Origin: Sphingomonas_E sp042693015
GTDB lineage: Bacteria > Pseudomonadota > Alphaproteobacteria > Sphingomonadales > Sphingomonadaceae
Length of the DNA: 64,000 nucleotides
Assembly: GCF_042693015.1 (NCBI RefSeq)
Contig: NZ_CP170544.1
Location: forward strand, 2,666,001-2,730,000
Reading direction: 5' to 3'
In this document: positions 19,301-28,300 of the stretch, piece after piece
Numbering within the stretch: position 1 is the stretch's first letter
How the letters are laid out: each line of letters starts with the position of its first letter
Notes under the pieces: generated by a model
Seen by the model: only the letters and a program-made list of their open reading frames with translations
Told to the model about the DNA's origin: nothing
The model's database searches: none
Program-made: the position numbers and the translations under genes

Positions 19301-22300
19301 GCTCCACCCGCCCTGTCGCGAGCGACCACGATATAGTCACGGAATGGCGCCGTCTCGTAATCGGGCGCGACGGCCCCCACGCTGATCTGCCCCGTATCAC
19401 CATTGATCTTGAACCAACCGTCGGCCGATGTCAGGCTCGACGCGCCTCCGATCAGGAAGCCGTATTTCTGCTGTGCGTTGAGACCGGATTTGTCCAGATC
19501 AGTCGCTTGTACGCTGCTGCCCACAAGGGTGTTTGAAGCGCTATTTTCAGCCACCTGCCTAGTATAATTCGCCGGGATGCTATTCTGCTCGTTTACGTCC
19601 CCGATGTTGATCGTGATCTCTTTCTCAATCGCGTTGAAGGTTCCGACGCCTCCATTATCTCGAACCACTACAAAATATTTGCTTTGCGGCAGCGCTTCGT
19701 AGTCGCCGGCGATTTTTACCTTAATATCACCGGTTGCGGCGTCGATCGTGTAACGACCATCCACCGACAGGTCGCTCACTCCGCCCGTGGCTGTACGGAA
19801 ATAATATCGGAGTTGACCGAAAGCTACGCTGGCTTCGTCCGGATCCGCAGCCGTCACTTTGCCGACAGGCGTTCCTGTCCCCAGATTCTCATCTACGGCA
19901 TACGGGCCGAATGCGGTGAATGCCGGCACTTCATTCGCATTGCCGATATTCACCCGGACAGTGGTCTGCGCCTCCTTGTAGCCGGTCCCGCCTGACCTAT
20001 CCCGAGCAACTACGGTATAGTCCCGAAATTTCGCGGTCTCGTAATCAGGTGCAGCCTCTACGGTTATCTGGCCGCTGCTTGGGTCGATCCTGAACCAGCC
20101 GTCCGACGACAGCGCGCCAAGCGTAGAGCCGTTCAAGAAGTAATATATCTGCGTCGAATTGAGACCCGATTTGTCGTCATCGTCTGCCTTCACGGTTCCA
20201 ATCGCCATACCCGCAATATTCTCGGTTGCTGTCATAGTGTAAGCTGTTGAAAACCTGTTCGATTCGTTGAGGTCATTGACGTTAACGGTGAGCGTCACAT
20301 CCTTATACTGCTCGGATGCGTCCCTCACCCGCACTGTGATGTTGTGTGAGGTCGCATTTTCGTAATTTATCAGCGCGCTATTTTTTACTCGGAGCAGGTT
20401 TCCGTCCAGTTGGAAACGAGTGTCTACGAGCTCATAGGTCAAAACATCGTTGGTATCGGGATCGATGCCCGTGATGGTGCCCACGAGCGAATTATATGCA
20501 GCATTTTCATTGACCGAACCGGAGAATGTCGCGCCGGTCGGCGGCGCATTGATGGCGACCGTGGTGGTCTTGGTCGCCGTCGCCAATTGCCCGGTCGCGA
20601 TCTCGGTCGCCCGTGCTGTGACGGTGAGCGTGAGATCCTGGCTCCAGCCGACCGGCGCCAGGACCTTGAGTCCAGCCATTTGTGCCGGAGTCAGTTTCCA
20701 TACGCCCGCCGCCAATGTCCCGGCACTCAGGCTAACGTCAGACGGCACTCCACTAATCCAAAGCTCGTGCAGCTCCGAACCGTCCGTGTCGGCGAAAGTG
20801 GTATTGAGGTCGAGGGAAATTCCGCTTCCCCCGGATGTTCCCGATCGACCGTCGAACTGGGTAATCACGGGCGTGTCTGCGACTGCATTGACGGTAAGCG
20901 TGAAGTCCTGGGACGTGGTAATGCCACCCGCGTCGGTCGCCAGCACGCGGATGACGGCCGTGCCGCTGGCCTGCGCGATCGGCGTTATCGTGAAGCTGCG
21001 CTGTCCTGCCGTATTGGGTATTCCGAACACCAACCCCGACGCCGCGATCACCGATCCTCCCGAGATGATGCTAGCCGACATCTGGATCCCGGTATTTGGC
21101 AGAGGTGCGTCAGTGGCGGTGACGGTGAAACTGAGTACACTGTCCTCATTGACCGATTTGTTGCCGATAGCGGCTATGGCCGGCGGGGTATTGTCGCCCC
21201 AATAATTCATCCATTGGGCATAATAGGTCGGGTCCGCCATCAAGGTGTCGCGCGCCGCCGTCGTTGCCGGCTTCGTCCGGCCGGCCATCAGTTGGACCAG
21301 GCCTTCGGCGTTGATCTCGTCGCTGATGCGCTCACCAGCGACGATAAAATCGATCTTAAAGTTTTCGCGACTGGTCGGGTCGGAGATTGTGTACCAGTCC
21401 TTGATCAACACGCTCGATGTCGTGCCGATCACGCTGATCCGCATATCATTGCCGACCTTCTCGAACCACAGATCCCGATCGTTGATCGGTTCGGGATCCT
21501 GGAGACCCAGGACATCGATATCTTCACCCGACGGATCATAGTTGACGATCGTGTCGGCACCTGATGTCCGGGTCATGATATAGGTGTCGTTGTCGGCGCC
21601 GCCGTTCAGCGTATCGCTTCCCGCTCCGCCATCGAGATAGTCGTCGCCGCTTTCAGCGAAAAGCTGATCATTGCCGGCCCCACCCCGCAGCACATCATTG
21701 CCGGTGCCACCGTAGATAATGTCGTCGCCGTCTTCGCCTTCGAGCGTATCATTGCCGTCGTCGCCGTAGAGCGTATCGTTGCCAATGCCGCCTGTGAGCC
21801 GGTCGTCACCTGCCCGGCCACGCAGAGTGTCGTCTCCGCCTACGCCTGCGATGTAGTTGGCGCCGCTATCGCCGCTAAGTACGTCAGCCAGGTGGCTCCC
21901 GTGGATATCCTCGACGCCAATATAGGTGTCGCCGAAAGCCGTTCCCGTGTTGAGAGACGGCGATTGCAGATCGACCGTTACCCCTTCAGTTACAACGACC
22001 CCTTCCGAGAGCCAGCGATAGTCTGCGAGATCATTGGCCCCAGCACCTCCAATAAGCTGATCGGCGCCCTGCCCCCCCGCCAGGGCATCATTCCCAGCGC
22101 CGCCAGTCAGAATATCATTACCGTCGCCACCATAGAGTCGATCGACGGTGCCAAATTCGTTGTCGCCACCGTCGAGCGTGTCGTTGCCCGACCCGCCGAC
22201 CAGAATATCTGCACCATCGCCGCCGTAAAGGGTGTCGATACCGTCATCGCCGATTAGCCGATCGTCACCGGCGCCGCCGTCGACAAGATCATCGCCCGCC

Positions 22301-25300
22301 CCACCGTTGAGAGTGTCATTGCCGCCGAACCCGTAGATGCGGTCGCGATTCTGCTGGCCTGCGATTATGTTGGCGTTGGCGTCACCCTCGAAGACGTCAT
22401 CCTCATTGGTGACCGTGATGGCGATATTACGCTGAATCGAGAGCGGCGCGTCACTCTGGTCGGTTGCTGTTACGGTGACGCTAACTGTCGCCCCCGCCTC
22501 GAAATCGAGAGCTGCCCCCACCTTCAAGCGCAGGACATTGCCGATGATCTCAAAGCGGCTGTCGGACACCGTATAGGTGTAGGATGCCGTCAGGAACCCG
22601 GCGATATCGGGATCAATCGTGCTCAACGTACCGATCGTGATCGCCGGCAAGGTGGTGCTCCCGGCTACATGATCACGCTCAGCAACCGAAGTTACCGATG
22701 GCGCAAAATTGAGCGCGGTGGGCGCCTCATTTGCGTCTTCGATGGTGATCGCGAAGCTGGCGCCCCCTGACGAGGACAGGCTGCCATCTGTCGCATCGAC
22801 CGTGCCCGTCAGCGTGACTTCCATGAAGCCGTCGCCGTCGCTGTCGACGGCCGTCAGGCCCGACTGGTAGAGCGCCTCGAAGTTCGGCTGATAGCCGTTG
22901 GCGAACCGAACCTCGTTGCCGACGACCTGGAAGCGGCCGGCCGGATTGGAGGTGAGCCGCAGCGTAGGCACCGTCCCGTCGGGATCGCTCAGCGAGAAAC
23001 GGGCCACCCAGTTTTCGGCGAGACTGCCGCTGGCGGGCTCGCCAACCATGCCGCGTTGCTGCGTCAGAACCGGCGCCAGCGGCGCTTCATTGACGTTGGT
23101 GACAGTGACCGTGAAATCCTGTTCAAATGCGGCGCCGTGGACGTCTTGCACTTTGACGCGGATGACATGCGACGCCGCGTTTTCACGATCGAGCAACCCC
23201 GGAGTCTGGACGATCAGCAGGCCGTCGCCCGTCATATCGAACCGGCCGCCGGCGTCGTCTGCCAGCGAGAAGGTCAGATTGTCTCCCTCGATGTCGGTTG
23301 CCGCAAATTGGGCGACCGGGCTGTCGGCGCCAGTTGACGATCCCGGTGCGGCCTCCGCAATGGCCAGCGTCTCGCCTGCCGCCAACCCGAGTGCGCGCGG
23401 CGCATCGTTGACGGCCGCCACGTAGACGTTGACTTTCACTTCGACCGACTGATTGTCGGCGTCCGAAACGATGATCGTGAAACTGTCGTCGCCGTAATAG
23501 TCGGCAGCAGGTGTAAAATCGAACTGGCCGGTCGTGGCGTTGACCGTCACCGAGCCATGGCTCGGGCCGGCGCCCAGCGCATAACCCGTGACATTATCGT
23601 CATGATCTACAACCGCAAGCCCGGCAAGGCCGCCCGACACATCCTCGTTGACCGTAAGGCTAACTGGCGTGGCGGTCGGCGTGGCCTTGCCCCCAGCGTG
23701 CCAGTAAGTAGCAAGTTGCGACCGGATCGCCGCCGGCAGGCTCGCCGGAGTAGTGACCCCTGCCGCCGTCATCGCACTGATCAGCGGATCGGCATGGCCC
23801 AGGAACAGGCTGTGGGTCATCGTGCTGATCGCATACATGCGGCCCATACCGGCCGTTGCGAAATAGTCTGTCACGGTGATCGTGCCATTGCCGCCGATGA
23901 CGCCGATCCGCAGATCATCGCCCGATCGGCTGAGCCAGACCTGCTCGAACGCCACCGACTGATCGAAGACGATATTGTTCTTGCCGTCGCTGTCGACGAT
24001 CACGTCCTGGCCGGAAAAGGCGTCGAAATTATAGGTGTCGTCGCCGCCATCGTCGAACAGCTGGTCGTTGCCCGCACCCCCTACCAGAATGTCCTTGCCC
24101 AAGCCTCCGTAAAGCTTGTCGTTCCCAGCCTCGCCATTGATGACGTCATCGCCCGTGCCACCGTCGAGCCTGTTGTCGTCTCCTTCTCCACCAAGGATGG
24201 AATCGTTTCCAGCCCCGCCGTAGAGCTGGTCATTGCCTTCCTGGCCGATGAGCTTGTCATTACCTTCGCCACCCCAGGCGGAGTCGTCGCCAGCGCCTGC
24301 GACAATCTCGTCATCGCCGTCGCCACCGTAGAGCTGGTCGACACCGGTGCCGGAAAGCAGCACGTCGTCGCCACCATTACCGCTCAGGACATTGTCGCCG
24401 TCCAGCGCATCGAACCGGTTGCCGCCGTCGTCGCCCGTCAGCGTATCACCGTGCATCGAGCCCGTGATATTCTCGATGCCGACCAGCACGTCCCCGGCCG
24501 CGTCGCCACCGGACTGGCCCGTTGTCGTGTTGCGAAGGTCGATCTGCACCGCGGCGGACGACCGGACGTATCGAACGGTATCTCCCCAGCCTCCGTTGGT
24601 GGAAGCGGAATGCGTCCCACCGTCAATAAGATCAGCGCCCGCGCCACCCTCGAGCTGGTCATCCCCGCTTCCGCCGAAGAGGCTGTCGTTGCCCCCGCCA
24701 CCGCTCAGCACATCATCGCCGGCGCCGCCGTTGAGATTGTCGACAAGCGCGCCGGCCTGGCCGACCAGCAATTCGTCTGCCGCTGTTCCGAGAACCTGTG
24801 TGCTGCTGGTCGCCCGCAATACGCTGGCCAGCGACACGCCAAGCCCATCGGCGAACTGCAATGTTTCAACACGGCTATTCGTCGAAAAGTGGTTCTGAAT
24901 TGTAATCTGGCTTGAGCCCGATCCGCCATATCGAACGATGAGATCCTGGCCCTGGACGTGGAAGGTGAGATCACTCAGGCTGATGCCCGTACCCAATTCG
25001 AGCGTGTCGTCGCCGGCATTGACCGACAGATCCGCCTTCTCGCGAATGATTTGTTGACCGTTCGACGGCAGGTAGGCGTGGACCGACTTATAAAAACCTC
25101 CGAGCCAGCCCGCGGAGAAATATGTGGCCGGTGCGGGCTCGGGCTGGGTCGCGTCGCCGTTGACCGGCGCAAACTGACTATAATCATAGACGATGTCGCC
25201 ACCGGCATTCTTGATCTGCAACCGCCAGTAATAACGGTCGGAATAGCCGGGCTGGAGCACGCCCGTCGATTGCCACAGGCTCACCTGGTAACCGTCAGCC

Positions 25301-28300
25301 AGGGCGCCAGTTGTGGTGACGGCCTCTTCGACCGTGAACGCAAACTCCCGGATTACGTCGGCGCCATCCACGGCGTTCCATACATATGTGTCGTCGCCTG
25401 CGCCGCCCAGCAGGATATCGTTACCCTGTCCGCCGGTCAGTTCATTGTCATCATCGTCTCCGCCGATTAAGTCGGCGCCTGCGCCGGTTACGATGTTTTC
25501 AATCGAATAATATTCATCGCCGACGCCGGCTACCGCATTCGCCCATGCGGCCGACAGGTGAATTCTGATCGACGACATGGCGCCGGCGTAAGTCGCGGTG
25601 TCGATGCCGTCGCCACCAATGAGAATGTCGGCATGATCGCCGCCGTCCAGGATATCATTACCCGCGCCGCCATAGAGAATGTCATTCTGACCCTCGCCGC
25701 GGAGGTAATCATTGCCGGAGTTCCCAACTAGGATGTCATTGCCCCAGCCTCCGGCGAGGACGTCGTCGCCTGCGCCGCCGGTCATCCAGTCCGCGTTGAT
25801 GGTTCCCGCCAGCGCCGCGGTCATAGTGCCGTCCGCAGCGTCTGTGCCAGCGACAAGATTGGTCGTGCTCGCAAGCGCCGCATCGATGACGCCCGTCTGG
25901 TAGAAAGCGAACTTCTCGATCCGTCCCGGGCCCCTTTCCCAAGTCTGGGCAGGAAGAGCATACCAGTCCTTCACCGTGATGCTGTCGGTCAGCGATCCGA
26001 ATGACGAGAATTGCGCATTCTCGCCGGCGATCCCGAGGACGATGTCGTTGGTGCCATCCGGGCGATAGAGCACGATATCCTGGATGTTGATGCCGGGATC
26101 GAATTCGATGGTGTCGATGCCGCTGTTTGCGACGATTGCAGTGCCCGCCGCCGGATTGAAATAGCGCAACGTCCCCGTCAGATCATCATAGTCAAAGCGC
26201 CCCAGCCATTGCAGGTCGGGCTGCTCCGTCGTGCCGACATTTTTGCGCAGATAGGCGCCACCGGGGCCGGTAACTTCACCGGTTTCGGTATTATACTGAT
26301 AGCCGGCGGCCCATTGTCCTCCCTGCGTCCAGACGGACGTCCAGGTCCCCTTGAATTCGTCGAAGATGATGTCGCGGCCATCGCCGCGCGAATATTTGAA
26401 GATGTCGTCGCCAGCACCGCCGACCACGACGTCGCCGTCGCCGCGACCGCCCGACAGGATATCGTTCCCCTCGCCGCCGTAGAGATCGTCGCCGCCGCCG
26501 TCCCCGGACAGCACGTCATTGCCCTTGCCGCCGATGAGCTGGTCGATGCCGAGCCCGCCCATCAGCAGATCGCGACCCGAATGGCCGGCCACCATGTCGT
26601 CGCCGGTGCCGCCATTGCCGATATCATTGCCGGCGAACAGATAGATGGCGTCATTGCCGCCGCCGCCATAGACGAAATCGTTGCCATTGGTGCCGATCAG
26701 CACGTCGGCGCTGTCGCCGCCGACGATGAAGCTGGCGATGTCGCCAATCCGGATCTCATTGCCGTCGGCGAACTTCAGCCATTCGACCCGTTTAAAGGAG
26801 TTGGCGAACCAATCCTTCACAGTCAGTTGCGTACCGGAAAAGGTGGTCGCGCCGTTCACCGTCTGCATCACGCGGACGATCAGGTCGTCGCTGTCGGTGC
26901 TGGACCGGACGAGCTGGATGTCGCCCATGCCGATGCCCTGGCCGAATGCTATCGCATCCTCGCCCCCGACAATCGTCTTGCTGGCGACGCCGGGGGCATC
27001 GCCCAGCCAGTTCTTCTTGATCGTGCCGGCAAGAATGCCGGCCATGCGCTGCTTGATATAATCTCCGCCACCGGCCTGGGCCTGGGGCGCGGATTCCGCC
27101 TCATCCTCGATCAGGTCAGCGCCGTCGCCCAGGCGCACCAGATACTGGTCATTGCCCGTGCCACCCCTGAGGTCGTCCCCTTCGCCGGCCCCGCCCGCAA
27201 GGATGTCATCGCCAGCACCGCCGGTCAGCGTGTCGACGCCCTCACCGCCCTCGAGCCAGTCGGAACCCTCGCGACCGCGGACCACGTCGTTGCCCGCGCC
27301 GCCGTTAAGATAGTTACCATCGCCGCCGAGTTTGCCTGCACCGATCGATCCTGCATCGAGCACATCGTTGCCGTCGCCGCCGAGCAGCCAGTCGTCGAGC
27401 CTGCCACCATACAACGTGTCATTGCCGGCACCGCCGAAGATGTTGTCGCCGAGATCGGACGCGTACATTGTGTCATCGCCCGCTCCACCGTCGATGGTGG
27501 CCGCGACATCGATCTCAAGCTCACGGCGGTCGGACGTGGCAAAATTGACGCTGGCCGCGCCGCTCGCGGGGCGGCTGCGCGAAATGGTGAAGGTCGCATT
27601 ACCACCTTCATGGACGATCACGTCGTCGATCCAGACCAGCGGCACCGCACTGTTGCCGTCGACGATCGTGCCCTTGCCCGTAACTGGCGAGGCTCCATTG
27701 GCGAGCGCCCCCGCGCCTGCCGTCACTGTCGCGGTGAGGGTGAAAGTCTCATTTCCTTCAATGTTGAGATACTGCGGCTTGCCGTTGCCGGGCGTGACGA
27801 CGCCGGTGACCGGATTGGTGATCGGGCCGACATATTCCGGGTTGGGGACGTTGTCCGCGACGACCGGCGTGCGGACGAACAGCTCAGTCGCACCGATTGC
27901 AAAGGTCGCGCTGCTGGCATTGGTCCAGGTCACGCCATCAGAGGAGACCTGCAGGCCGCCCGTGCCAGCGGCGCCATAGTCGACGCCAAGGCCCGATCCC
28001 CTGCCGTCGGCAAGGGCCAGCGACACCGTAATCCCCTGCGTAGCAGCTTTCGAGAGGCTGATTCGGAAGGCGGCGTATCCGTCTCCTTCGTACGCATAGC
28101 TCCGACCAACCAAGAGCGACGAAGCCGCACCCGCATCGCTCACGATCGTAGCGGTTGCCGCGCCGCCGACGGCGCTCATGCCCGTTGCATTCGAAAGCGA
28201 TGCCATGAAACGCTCGATGACAACATCGGCGTCACTGCCGACGGCAACGCTCACCTGCTTACGGAGATCGGTAGCAGCAAAATTAATGGTCCCGGTGGTC

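Noticed and set aside
21600..27500. Regular short repeats that at first sight could suggest a CRISPR-like or satellite array
   Set aside because: They are 27-bp-periodic codons of RTX nonapeptides, degenerate at third positions and in frame; there are no identical repeats with unique spacers and no cas genes.
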